Positions 1 to 10,747 of a stretch of 64,000 nt of DNA are shown here, one piece after another. The notes beneath the pieces were generated by a model, which worked only from the letters and a program-made list of their open reading frames with translations, did not search any database and had not been told where the DNA came from. The position numbers and the translations under genes were made by a program. The number at the start of each line of letters is the position of its first letter. The first letter of the stretch is position 1. Source of the DNA: Populus alba (lineage: Eukaryota; Streptophyta; Magnoliopsida; Malpighiales; Salicaceae); assembly GCF_005239225.2 (NCBI RefSeq), contig NC_133298.1, forward strand, positions 1,240,001-1,304,000, written 5' to 3'.

Positions 1-907
1 CTTTCAAAATATGTTGCTGATCAACATCCCAATCAAAAAGGATTTCTAGTATTCAGTATTTAGCTGAAACAGGATTTTAAAGGTTGCCTCGAAGATAAAC
101 AAAAAAATATCCTAACTGTATTGTATTCTACAAAGAAATTTATTATTCAGTAACATCTCCTCATCCAAGGTTTAGTTTTCTCTAAAATACTCTCCAATGT
201 GTTCTCAATTTTTTTTGCAAGTTTCCACTCCAATAAACTCAGAGTATTAGGAGCATTAAATTTGAATCACATTATTAGCCTCATTTAAATTGAAAATGAC
301 AAAATCAAGGTGAGGGGCCTTTTCGTTTCAATATGTTCATTTCAACCAAACTCACATAATTTCCCAGCTGATTTCTGACAATTTTACCATCAAGAATATC
401 TGACAATGGTTGAATTTGAAGTGATTTACTTTAGAGGTTCTAAAAACCATAGAATCCGAAATTATCCACATAAAAGATATATTTGACCATCTAAATGTTA
501 GAATTATAGATAGATAGATAGATAGATAGATATTTTTTCTGGGTAGTCTTGACACAATACCATAACAAGCCAATAGCCATTTTATCCATCATATCAAATT
601 GAAGTAATTTAAAATACCATCAAACACATTACTGTTAACAACCCCACAAAGACAAAGATGTGAGACCAGTAAATCAAGCACTCTCACATGCCTCAAAGAA
701 AATATACAGGAAATTAGGAAAGAACCTGAATGCTTGGCTGAACCGAGGTGCCATGTTTATGCAAAAGTAGGTCTACAACCATACAAAGAAGGAAAAAAGA
801 AAGCATACATAACCCCATTTTCCAAATTCTAAAAAAAAAAATGAAAATAGAGAGAAAAAAGACTAAACCTAGGATGATTTTAGCAATTAATGACCAAGAA
901 TATTATA
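1..907. repeat. Left part of a duplicated segment (copy A, 5' half)
   Basis: This stretch is nearly identical to 32887-33785; the two differ by scattered substitutions and 1-2 base indels. It contains a GATA microsatellite (about 506-533) that is shorter in the other copy (33393-33414). I see no coding exon on either strand. The segment resumes at 13292 after the inserted LTR element, so 1-907 plus 13292-15093 form one copy. Confidence 0.9.
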
Positions 908-912
908 TAAAT
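908..912. repeat. Target-site duplication, left (TAAAT)
   Basis: The five bases before the first LTR are TAAAT, and the same five follow the second LTR at 13287-13291. The uninterrupted copy of the site (around 33786-33790) has a single TAAAT, which shows the pre-insertion state. Confidence 0.93.
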
Positions 913-1590
913 TGTTGTAACCCATTTTTGGGTCCCCATGAAAAATAAAATAAATAACCAAAAGAGGTTAGAAAAATAACAGGGGGCAGAAGCGCTCGGA
1001 AAACAGTCAGAAAATTGGTCAAGGAATTTAAAAATACAAGGATTGAATTTTTTGACAGCCCTTTTGAGAAGGAAAATTTGAATTTTGAGGAGAAAAGCCC
1101 CAAATTTGGATGTTATGGACTTAATTGGATTTTTATTTGAATTTATAGAAGATTTGATTGCAAGAAAAATTGATTTTTAAGTCAATTTGGGCTTTAATTT
1201 GAAGAAATTTAAGTTCTGGGGCCAAAATATATTTTTTAGGAATTTATTGGGTCAAATCAGGGGCTCAATTGCATAAATATTGAAGTTTAAGGGCCAATTA
1301 GGGACTTAATTGTGAAAATCCGAAACCAGGGATCAATTTGGAGAAGGCGCAAAGATAGAGGGGGCTGTTTGGAATTGTTTCAGGGGCTTAATTGAAGAAA
1401 TTGGAAGTTTATTGATCAATTAGGGGCTCAATTGCATAACTCAGAGACCAAGGACCAAAGTGAAAAAGGCGGCCAACAAGAGGGGCGGGGACCGAATTTG
1501 GAGGACTGATTTGAAGTTTAGCCATTTAAATGAAACGACGCGTTTTACCTAAAACGACGCCGTTTTATATATATATATATGAAAAAAAAA

Positions 1591-1645
1591 AAGGAGGAAG
1601 ATCAGAACGGTGTCGTTTTGAACGACACTGTTCATCTTCCTCCTT
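1591..1645 (+). promoter_or_regulatory. Long hairpin in U3, upstream of the TATA box
   Basis: The arm from AAGGAGGAAGAT (1591-1602) through GGTGTCGTT pairs with AACGACACT...ATCTTCCTCCTT (1621-1645) around a TTG loop, with a 2-nt bulge. It sits about 160 bp upstream of the TATA box, beside a (TA)n run. The same structure is present in the 3' LTR near 11430-11485. It is seen directly; any role is unknown. Confidence 0.7.
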
Positions 1646-1802
1646 CCCCCCGTTTTAGCAGAACAGAAGACGAAAAATTTTTGAAAAAAACCTCCCGCGT
1701 CTCTCTCCTCGCCCCCACCACCACCACCGAAAGCATCAATGGCCGACCAGCCGTTGCGTGATTGAAGGCGCACTAACCATGGTCCCCCACCTGTTCTGCC
1801 CC

Positions 1803-1810
1803 TATAAATA
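1803..1810 (+). promoter_or_regulatory. TATA box of the 5' LTR
   Basis: TATAAATA is preceded by a C-rich stretch and followed by a GA-rich leader typical of plant transcript starts. The same box is at 11642-11649 in the 3' LTR. Transcription would be expected to start about 30 bp downstream, which makes the hairpin cluster at 2199-2463 part of the transcribed R/U5 leader. Confidence 0.7.
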
Positions 1811-2198
1811 AGAGAAGAAAACCGAAAAAAAAGGAAAAATGAGAAAGAAAAAAAAACCCGAGAGAACCGAAGAGAGGAGAGAACCCGAAGGGAGGAGAGA
1901 GAGAGGAGACCGAAGAGAGAGAGAGACCCGAGGACAGGGGGAGAAGAGAAAAAAACGAGCAAAAGAGAGTGGGAGAGCAGGAACAAACCAAAAACAAAGA
2001 AACCGAACCCAAAAACCAAGAAAAAAACCAAAGAGAAAGCCACTGAAAACAAGTCTCTCTCGCCGCCGTTCGAACCGCCACAGCACCGCCCGGAGCCGCC
2101 GTACGCGAGCCACGCCACCGCAGCTCCACCAGCGACCGCCTCCACGCCAGGTGCGCATTTCTTCCCCCCTGCATTTTTGTTTTTCTTCGGTGGTCTGG

Positions 2199-2463
2199 CC
2201 TCCTGCATGTTGCATGCAGGAGGCAGGGGGGAGAAAAATGATTCTCCCCCCGCTGGGCCGCAAGGTGCTGGGCCAGCCCGATGCTGGCCCAGCCTTGCAA
2301 GTCTGGGCCGGTCTGGGCCCAGACTGTAGAATTTTTTTTTTTTCGGGCCGTGATCGGCCCATTTTAGTTTTGGGCCGAGACCGGCCCAATATCATTGCGG
2401 GCCGAGATTGGCCCGCCCCTTTTTGGGCTGAGCCTGGCCCATTTATTTGGGTCGGCCCAGCCC
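2199..2463 (+). repeat. GC-rich cluster of short inverted repeats in the transcribed LTR
   Basis: Successive small palindromes are visible. CCTCCTGCATG pairs with CATGCAGGAGG around TTG (2199-2223). CTGGGCCAGC pairs with GCTGGCCCAG (near 2269-2293). TTGGGCCG pairs with CGGCCCAA, and GCGGGCC pairs with GGCCCGC. All are built on a GGGCC/GGCCC core with differing outer bases. The 3' LTR keeps the same series (about 12050-12310). Confidence 0.75.
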
Positions 2464-3433
2464 TATAATATATTATATATTATTATAATATATATATGTG
2501 TGTATATTATATATATATTTATAAAAAAAATATATTTATAAAAAATATATTTTGAAAAATCTAAAAAAAAAATATTGTGATTTTTATGCATATTTTTGTC
2601 CAAAGTGGCTTAATATTAGTTTGTATTTTTATGCTGTGGAGATACAAATTCAATATTAAAAAAATACCCGATTTCGTCAAAAAAAAAATATATTTTCTTG
2701 CGTGTTGCATACGGCCAATACACTAACATGTTTTTGAATGTTCTTTTTATATATAAAAAAAAAAATATTGGAAGTTTTTTTGAAAATGTGTTTTCGCATG
2801 GATTTCTTAAACACAAATCATTTTTCTTGCATTTGTGGATTTTACAACCTGTTTGTAAAACTCCAAAGGGTATTGGCCAATATTCCAAAAACTATAAAAA
2901 TCTTATTTTGGGAGGAGAAGTTGTGGTTATTGTTCACCGCTAATGTTTGGATGAAGAAATCCTTAAAAGGACGAACATCCAAAATATTATCGGGAGTAAT
3001 AAAATCAACGCACATGTTTGAAAGAAGCTTTGGTTGCGATCGAGAACATTTCAAAAATTAAATTTTTTTCTCCACGGTTTATGAGTCGTGAAAAGTAATT
3101 GTTTTTTTTAAGAATTGTGAAATTTTCTTTCGTTTTTTTTATTCTCTTTTCCTTGCGATTTACGAGTTGACGGGATTAGAAAACACCAACACCATAGACT
3201 ATAGAGCAAACCAAACACCAAGCAGCTTACCTCAGGTAGGGCGTATTAGGGGTGCTAGTGCCTTCTCCTTTTACGCAACCAGTCCCTTGCCTTAGAATCT
3301 CTGAAAGACCAGTTAGGGTTCCTAGTGACCAAATACTAGGTGGCGACTCCAAAAGAACCAAATCCTTAGACACAACGAAAATCGCCAGCCGATGTCGTGC
3401 CTTTATAAATTTTTTGTGGGGGTGTGACAGAAA

Positions 3434-3451
3434 TGGCGACTCCACTGGGGA
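3434..3451 (+). other. Primer-binding site
   Basis: TGGCGACTCCACTGGGGA lies four bases after the LTR end. Starting with TGG it can pair with a tRNA CCA end. From memory it matches the Arg-tRNA-type primer site reported for Ogre elements. A match to the tRNA-Arg 3' end would confirm it. Confidence 0.75.
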
Positions 3452-3960
3452 TGTTAGGAACTAAGCTTGATTTGTTTTGTTTGTTTATGTTATGTGTTAT
3501 TGGTTTTTGTTTTCTTATAATGTTTTGTTTAAAAAGCTTTAGCATATATCTTTACATTCTATTCATACATGCCATAGTCATGCATCACTTTATTATTATT
3601 ATTATGTTTTTGGAGGGCACACACATGTAACTCTAAGTTTAAGTGGGGACTAGCAGCTTGCCTTATGACTTGAGTCAAGGCTTAAGTTTGTGTAAACCCC
3701 AACTCTTTGCTGAGTGTTTAGACTGATAGTGATTGGTACACGTGCCATCCCACTATCTGCTGGACCTCCATATCGCCTTTACGAGGGTGATCACTGGAAC
3801 AGCAAGAGACCCTCTTTAGAGACCTAGTAGTAAAACCTACCTATGTCTCACGTAAAAGAACTAGAAACCTATCCTTAGGGTGTATGTTCCGATATAAATC
3901 TTTTGCATCGAAACAAGACTAACCCCCATGCATTTTGAATTGCAGGATTTGTGAACGAAA
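3452..3960 (+). other. Untranslated leader of the TR-GAG element
   Basis: There is no credible ORF. The leader ends with a splice-acceptor-like pyrimidine tract and TTGAATTGCAG just before the ORF1 start codon at 3961, so a spliced leader is possible but not shown. Confidence 0.5.
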
Positions 3961-6091
3961 ATGACCATCACTAAATCTTCCATAGAGTATGGAAAGAATT
4001 CTGAAACTGTCACAATTGATTGAAGGAGACTGCCTTAGAAGCGATGCTAAGAAGATGTCGCCAATCAAGAACCTGAATTGCATATTGAATGAGGTGAACA
4101 AGTTAACGACTCATTTTCAGAATGTTGATAAAGATGCATTTTTTAGGAAATACGGACGTTTGATGGAAATCGCAAAGGTAGAAGTTTTTAAGCCCAGCTG
4201 TGCGAGCCTTAGTTCATTTTTGGGATCCAGAATACCGATGTTTCTCCTTTGGAAGCATAGACTTGTGCCCCACGATTGAGGAATATGGATTTGTTGACCG
4301 AGTTTCTGAATGACCTGTATCGGATTTATTCTCCTTTTGAGATCCGACAAGATCATCCCTGAGCTGTCAAAACTGCTCAGAATCTCCAACTTGGAAAAAG
4401 TTTCTGGAAAAGAATGGCACCGGTTTGAAATGGAGGATGCTAGAGTTGGAAAAGGAGTTCAGAAGTAGAAAAAGAGAGATTGATTGCCTTAGGTATATTT
4501 GGCCTTTGTTGTTTGTTCCAAGTCAGACTGGTTTAGTAAGCTTGGAGGCCGCCGCTGCTTATGTGGAGTATGAGAACACACAGATCAATCCAGTGGTTGC
4601 TATCTTAGCCGAAACATTTTTTGACACTTAACCATTGTAGAAAAGCTGGAAAAGGAGCAATGAGATGCTGCACGCAACTGTTGTATATTTGGATGGTGAG
4701 CCATATCGAAACAAAGAAAACCTGTCTTCAATAATTTTTGGTGGTTCACTCAAAAACCCCTAAAGATTGTGGAAGAAGAAGAATGGGGAGATCTAAACAA
4801 CCAGGGTTGGGTTGATAAATTGGAAGGATTACCTAATAGCGATTTTAAATGGAGAGCACCATGGTAACAACAACGAAGGTCCTAATGAGTTGTGGACAAA
4901 GGCATTGGGTACCATTGGTGGGGATTACGGGTTATGTGAGTTATGCTCCGACTTTAGTGGTAAGACAATTTGGGGGCATACAGTTTGTTCCCAAAACTAT
5001 GGGAATTGCTCAATTCTTTGGTCTGTTCAAAGATCCCATAGCAAAAGAAGTTTTGGAGATCATCAAACAAGATTGGAAGCATCTAGTGTTGGTGGAAATA
5101 GAAGGTTTGAGAGATCCAAGTGTGAGCGAAGGATATGTAAAATGGAGAGCCTCAGCTGCTTCAGCCATGCCTTGCGCTATAGAGGAGCCTATTAAGGTTA
5201 ATATTGAAGATGATTTAGCTGCTTCAGCCATGCCTCGTGTAGAAGTCAAATCTCCTCAAACCATAGAGGAACCCCTCAAAAGAAAGAGGGTTAACGGTGA
5301 ATTGAGAAGGCAAGTGGACAAACTAAGAATAGAGTTGAGCAAGAGCAGAAAGGACAAGGCGATGTTGGAAGGAATGATGCTAGAAGAGGATAAAAGGAGA
5401 ACATTTCTAGATGAGCAAATACAGTCTAGAGATGCGAAAAATAACCAAGCTTGAGTTAAAGTTGGTTGAGGAGAAGATTGCTAGGGAAGGGGAGTGAGAA
5501 GGAGCTTAAAGGGTTGAGTTTGGATTGGATGCAAAGTTGTTCTGAACTTGAAGCAATGGAGATGGACTTTAGCGATTGCCAAGAAAGTGCAAAATATTAC
5601 CAAGAAAAATTTGTGCAAGTGCAATTCGAACTAATGGATAGGATTAGGAGGTATAAGGATTTGAATAAGAAATATACAGAGTTGGAAAGCAAAAGGGGAG
5701 GATTCGAGGATGATAAAGCGGAGTTAGCAGCCAAGAGGAGTGAGATAAAAGTTGCAAGGATAAAGCTCGACAAAGAACGCGAAAAAGTCGAAGTATTTGG
5801 ACGAGAAGCTAGTAGCAACGGAAAAAGCACAAGGATCGAATCGACGCCAACAACATTGCTTTGAACAGAACAAACATGTTGCTCATAGAAAAAATGACCA
5901 AAACCGATGAGCAAATGGATGAAGCTGCTGCACATGCTCGAATTATTAGAATCAATGCACGGAATGTGGGAGGAGACATCATTCGCTATCGCCGAAGCCT
6001 AGCCGAAACCGATGCCTTTTTAGGGAAGATTGAGAACCGCGGCTTTGCTTTCTTACCTTTGGCTAAGGAGTTTATGGAGGAAAGAGATTAG
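3961..6091 (+). pseudogene. Element ORF1: DUF7745-like protein with C-terminal coiled coil, frameshifted
   Basis: Start ATG at 3961 reads about 20 codons to a stop. The protein then continues in other frames, so several frameshifts separate the pieces (3989-4279, 4425-4631, 4849-5454, 5466-5864, 5861-6091). Across frames I can read FWDPEYRCFSFG, LCPTIEEYGF, LVSLEAAAAYVEYEN and VPLVGITGYVSYAPTLVVRQ. These match the DUF7745 domain common in plant gypsy elements. The second half (from about 5280) is rich in K, E, R and L and looks coiled-coil, ending ...FLPLAKEFMEERD. The host function of this domain is not established. It is thought to be an extra ORF upstream of gag in Tat/Ogre relatives. The decay could be real or partly sequence error. 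Confidence 0.75.
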
Positions 6092-6384
6092 CATGTTGTA
6101 TTTTTTTTTCCAAGCATTAATGAAAAGGGCGTTGACCCATCTTCTTATGCAAAATCTGTCTCTTGGTGAACATGATTCTAGCAAAACGACTCGAAAGGCA
6201 GAACTTCTATCAAAGCAATGTGACAAGAGAATGCTTATAATGGGATGGTTATTTTTTCGTTCACAATAAAACATGCATGCATCCATCACAATCATACATT
6301 TTCTCATACATCTATGCATGCATCTCCAGATCGTGAAACATAGGTCCCACATCCAGAGTCCACCAAACCCGGTCCAGATCAAGA

Positions 6385-7757
6385 ATGGAAAACGAAGAAA
6401 GAGCTCAGTTAGAGTCACACTACCAGACCGAGTTGGAATCTGTGAAAAATGAAGTTTCTCGACTGACCAATCTGCTTGAGCAACTTTTAAGAACGAAGAA
6501 CGGGGAGGGAACATCTACCCAACCACCTATAGGAGCGCCGTCAGTTCATGTCCGGGGATTATCTTAGAACTTGGGGGCAGATTCAGCGACTGGGGCAGCA
6601 CTTTGCACCTGCCCATTCCCCGTTCAGCCCCCTCAAGCTCACATCACAGCAGATGGGCCTTCTGATAATAGGTCCACTGGTTTTATGAATGATGACAAGA
6701 TATCAGCTTTGGAAGAAAGGTTAAGAGCAGTCGAGGGAAATGACTGGTTTGACCCCATGCGAGCGTCTGAAATATGTTTGGTACCAAACATCACGGTACC
6801 AAAAAAATTTAGGATACCGGAGTTTATAAAGTACACTGGGTTGGAATGCCCAAACACTCACCTTCGATCTTATTGCAATAAGATGGCTGAGGTGATTCAT
6901 GACGATAAGTTATTGATCTACTTTTTCCAAGATAGTCTATCGGGGTCGGCGCTAAGTTGGTACATGAGGCTGGATAATGCCAAGATCAAGAAATGGAAGG
7001 ATTTAGTTGAGGCTTTCCTTAAGCAATACAAGTTCAATTTGGAAATTGCTCCAGATCGAATGAGCCTTATGTCAATGGAAAAGAGAAGCCAAGAGTCAGT
7101 GAGGGCTTATGCACAAAGATGGAGGGACGAGGCCACGCACGTGCAACCCCCTTTGATAGAAACAGAGATGGTGACTTTGTTCGCCAATACATTCAAGGCA
7201 CCTTACTATGAGCATTTAATGGGTAGCTCATCTCAACATTTCTATGATGTTGTACGTGTGGCGGAAAGAATCGAGCAAGGAATTAAAGCAGGGCGCATAG
7301 CAGAGCCTTTAGAGAAGAAAGGTTTTATCGGAAGAAAAAATGAAAGGTCCCGTTAACAACTTCGAAGGTGGGTCCAATGACAAGATAACAGATTCATATA
7401 ACCCACAAATACCTACCTCTCATGTGGCCCACATAAACTTTAACAAACCTTTTTCCCTAATCGAGCAAATGGCCAGTCAAACACCAAAACAACCACCAAC
7501 GACCAAACACAAGATACATTTCAGAACAACTACCGCCATTACCCATGCCTCTGAAGGATATATATGCCAAACTACTAAGCTTTGGACAAATAGCTCCTAT
7601 CCCTACATTACCACTACAGCCACCATTCCCCATCTGGTATAAGCCCGAGTTGACTTGCGAGTACCATGCTGGTATTCCTGGGCATTGTCTTGAAACGTGC
7701 TACGGTTTCAAGAACAAAGTTGTTGAAGCTCATCAAGATAGGATGGGTGTCATTTGA
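6385..7757 (+). pseudogene. Retrotransposon gag (Tat/Ogre-like), one in-frame stop and a frameshift
   Basis: Start ATG at 6385 gives MENEERAQLESHYQTELESV, a short coiled coil. A TAG at 6565-6567 interrupts the frame, which then stays open to 7356. The body contains the gag core (FRIPEFIKYTGLECPNTHL, LIYFFQDSLSGSALSWYMRL, ESVRAYAQRWRDEATHV), which matches the retrotransposon gag family PF03732. After a frameshift near 7350-7545 the tail carries a knuckle-like motif, CEYHAGIPGHCLETC (about 7655-7700), followed by FKNKV as in Tat-lineage gags. Gag would form the particle that packages element RNA. No protease follows. Confidence 0.85.
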
Positions 7758-8913
7758 AGACACACCCAATATCAATTCAAATCCATTGCATGGTCATGAC
7801 AAAAGTGATAGGGGATAAAGGTTGGAAAACCTTGGTCAAGAGTCGTCAATAATGAAGAAGGCGAGATCGAAGGAGAAGACAAGGAAATGCAAGTGGGGAA
7901 GGAAGATGAAGCATTGCCTCGGTTGACTTTCCACACACTAGAAGAAGTTTCAGAACGGGTTGACCCAAGAACTTCTCGTAGTTTTCAAAATGTAAAACAA
8001 CTTTATTTGCCTTAGCATGTTTTTGTCATTTGCTTTTGTCTTTACTTTTATTTTCTCTAGTGAGCATTCAGAGCTCATATTGTCAGCCATATTTTTGTGT
8101 TTGTCTTTGAGCTTACCTTTTCTTTAAATAAATGATGAGTTTATGCATTTTTTTTTTTTAACAAGTTTGAGTGGTTACAAATAAAGTATCAATAAAATGG
8201 TTTAATATGAAATTTAAGAAAAGCTAACCCTAAAGTACAACCCTATCTCTGATAGCATGGATAAATGTTTAAGTGGTCACTTTGTAATTGTCTTTTAAAG
8301 AACAAAGTTTATCAACCATAAACAATGGCATTTTGAAATAAAAAAAAAATCATTATCTATTCACTCACTAAAAAAGTTTATCACCGGCTGAATGAATTGC
8401 TTCTCTATATAAAAACCCAGACTAATATCGCACCCCTATACTAGGGGGGCAAGACGAGATGTTTTATGAAAAGTTTTACGAAAGCCTAGATTTGAAAACC
8501 AAGCTAAAGCATTTGATAAAAGCATGACAAAAAGGCAAATACAAGTCATACATTTTGAGAAAAGGACTACTTGAAGAAAGTCAAAGACTTCTTCTCCAAG
8601 AATATGATAGGCAACACGAGAGATGAATCCAGCATACGACTTCAAAAGCAAAGGGAGTCTCATGAACTAGAAGAAGAGGATGGGACCTATGTTTCAAAAC
8701 CAGGTACGAATGCATGCATTGCATCTAATCATAAATCATTGCATGTATGTTTTTTTTTTTTGGATCGTTACAGGAGGAGATCTTAGTGCATTCCAACAAG
8801 ATTATGGACGAAGAAAGAATCATTGAGTTGATTCTAGAACAACAAGAAGAGAAGATAAGGATTCTCAAACCCTGCCAGCAGGAAGAAACGACATCGATAG
8901 CATTCGGTAAAAA
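7758..8913 (+). other. TR-GAG interior after gag, no pol
   Basis: Polymerase genes would be expected here. No frame shows reverse transcriptase, RNase H or integrase motifs. A short in-frame remnant (RLTFHTLEEVSERVDPRTSR, about 7918-7980) resembles the end of a gag-side polyprotein. GT...AG bounds at about 8705-8773 flank a 70-base T-rich stretch that could be a small intron in the transcript; this is only suggestive. Confidence 0.6.
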
Positions 8914-9675
8914 GGAATCGCCAGATGGGATTCCAAGTTGTTTGAGATCGCCAGAAGGGATCTCGTTTTTGATATTCGTCAATGGAGGTCGCCAGAAGGG
9001 ACCTCATATTTCATGTTTGAATAAAAGGAATCGCCAGATGGGATTCCAAGTTGATGGAGATCGCCAGAAGGGATCTCGCATTTCACTATTTGGAGGTCGC
9101 CAATGGGACCTCATATTTCATGTTTGATAAAAAGGAATCGCCAGATGGGATTCCAAGTTGTTTGAGATCGCCAGAAGGGATCTCGTATTTCGATGAAGGT
9201 CGCCAGAAGGGACCTCATATTTCATGTTTTTAATAAAAGGAATTGCTAGATGGGGATTCCAAGTTGATGGAGATCGCCAGAAGGGATCTCATATTTCACT
9301 ATTTTGGGGGTCGCCAGATGGGACCTTATATTCCATGTTTGTTAAAAAGGAATCGCCAGATGGGATTCCAAGATGATTAAAGGAGATCGCCAGAAGGGAT
9401 CTCATGTTTCACTATTTGGAGGTCGCCAGATGGACCTCGTATTTCATGTTGGTTAAAAAAGGAATCACCAGATGGGATTCCAAGTTGGTTAAAGGAGATC
9501 GCTAGAAGGGATCTCATATTTCGATATTCATCCAAGGAGGTCGCCAGAAGGGACCTCATATTTCGGCTTTGATAAAAGGAATCGCCAGATGGGATTCCAA
9601 GTTAAAGGAGATCGCCAGATGGGATCTCATACTTCGATATTCATCAAGGAAGGTCGCCAGAAGGGACCTCATATT
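8914..9675 (+). repeat. Tandem array 1: seven ~105-117-bp monomers, three hairpins each
   Basis: Monomers begin at 8914, 9027, 9134, 9239, 9349, 9461 and 9578. Each holds three 21-base hairpins with a nearly constant loop GCCAGAAGG or GCCAGATGG and three different 6-bp stems: GGAATC/GATTCC, GAGATC/GATCTC and GAGGTC/GACCTC. In the first monomer these are at 8914-8934, 8944-8964 and 8985-9005. The array lies between gag and the PPT, the place where Tat/Ogre elements are known to carry variable tandem repeats that can seed satellites. Confidence 0.9.
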
Positions 9676-9721
9676 GAAACCATTTCTTGGAAAAGCATTG
9701 GAGTTTACTAGAATTCTTCCC

Positions 9722-10430
9722 CCTGGGTAGGTCACCCATACAATGAGACCATTTATTTTTCTGGGTAGGTCACCCCATACAATGAGACCATTATTTTTCT
9801 TGGGTCGGTCACCCATACAATGAGACCATTTTTTCTAGGGTTCGTCACCCGTACAATGAGACCAGCACTAGGGTTCGTCACCCGTACAATGAGACCAGCA
9901 TTTTTCATGGGTCGGTCACCCATACAATGAGACCAGCATTTTTTTCTTGGGTAGGTCACCCATACAATGAGACCATCATTTTTCTTGGGTAGGTCACCCA
10001 TACAATGAGACCATCATTTTTCTGGGTAGGTCACCCATACAATGAGACCATTATTTTCCTGGGTAGGTTCACCCATACAATGAGACCATCATTTTTCTTG
10101 GGTTCGTCACCCATACAATGAGACCATTCATTTTTCTTGGGTTCGTCACCCATACAATGAGACCATCTTTTTTTATCTGGGTAGGTCACCCATACAAATG
10201 AGACCATCGTTTTTTCTTGGGTAGGTCACCCATACAATGAGACCATTCTTCATTTTTTTCTGGGTAGGTCACCCATAAGAATGAGACCATTCTCCATCTT
10301 TTTTTTTTACCTGGGTAGGTCACCCATAATAATGAGGCCATTCTTCCCCTGGGTAGGTCACCCAAAGAATGAGACCACTCTTTCCCTTTCCACTCGGGCA
10401 GGTCACCCATCATAATGAGACCATACACAC
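9722..10430 (+). repeat. Tandem array 2: about 18 units of ~36-48 bp
   Basis: The unit core is TGGGTAGGTCACCCA followed by TACAATGAGACCA and a T-rich spacer. TGGGT pairs with ACCCA around AGGTC, and GGTC can alternatively pair with the downstream GACC, so two hairpins compete. Variants include GGGTCGGTCACCC and GGGTTCGTCACCCG. Minus-strand ORFs here read only the repeat. Confidence 0.9.
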
Positions 10431-10453
10431 TTTTTTTGTATTGATTATGGGTA

Positions 10454-10572
10454 AAGGAATCGCCAGATGGGGTTCCAGGTTAAAGGAGATCACCAGATGG
10501 GATCTCGGATGGATTTCCATATTGAATCAAACTAAAGTAAGAATTCAGAAGATCGCTGGATAAGGATCTCGA
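10454..10572 (+). repeat. Detached remnant of array 1
   Basis: After array 2 the array-1 hairpins reappear in degraded form: GGAATCGCCAGATGG at 10457, GAGATCACCAGATGG near 10485, and GATCGCTGGATAAGGATC near 10550. Array 2 therefore appears to have expanded inside an older array-1 block. Confidence 0.75.
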
Positions 10573-10733
10573 GATGACTAAATTTGGATCATAGTTTTTG
10601 CGGATAAAGAGGATTGTTGCAAAAGACAAGGTTTCAGATCAATTAAGCTTCGACCAGATCAGTTTCGGGAGTTCCGTTTGTGGTTTTATCTTTATAACAC
10701 TTACTGCGCAAATTCATGCTCCGTAAGTATTAT

Positions 10734-10743
10734 AAAGAGGGGG
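10734..10743 (+). other. Polypurine tract
   Basis: AAAGAGGGGG followed by CATC immediately precedes the 3' LTR at 10748. It would prime plus-strand DNA synthesis. Confidence 0.85.
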
Positions 10744-10747
10744 CATC

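Larger units (their letters stand above)
913..3429 (+). repeat. 5' LTR of the TR-GAG element
   Basis: It starts TG at 913 and ends CA at 3429 (2517 bp), matching the 3' LTR at 10748-13286. It contains purine-rich DNA after the TATA box (1840-2040), a GC-rich hairpin cluster (2199-2463) and an AT-rich tract (2465-2580). Apparent ORFs of about 200 codons on both strands between 1549 and 2468 come from low-complexity GA- and GC-rich sequence and are not genes. Confidence 0.92.

Noticed and set aside
1549..2468. ORFs of 175-219 codons in the LTR (and their copies at 11493-12246)
   Set aside because: They come from GA-, CT- and GC-rich low-complexity LTR sequence in overlapping frames. Homopolymer differences between the two LTRs change the frames freely.
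4812..5195. 127-codon ORF in ORF1
   Set aside because: It is a shadow of the DUF7745-like reading frame at 4849-5454.
7758..8913. Possible hidden protease or reverse transcriptase in the TR-GAG element
   Set aside because: No D-S/T-G, YxDD-type, DDE or zinc-finger motif could be read in any frame, and the space is too short for a pol.
8914..10430. CRISPR-like array of short regular repeats
   Set aside because: It lies inside a plant retrotransposon, spacers are not unique sequences but part of the monomers, and there are no cas genes.
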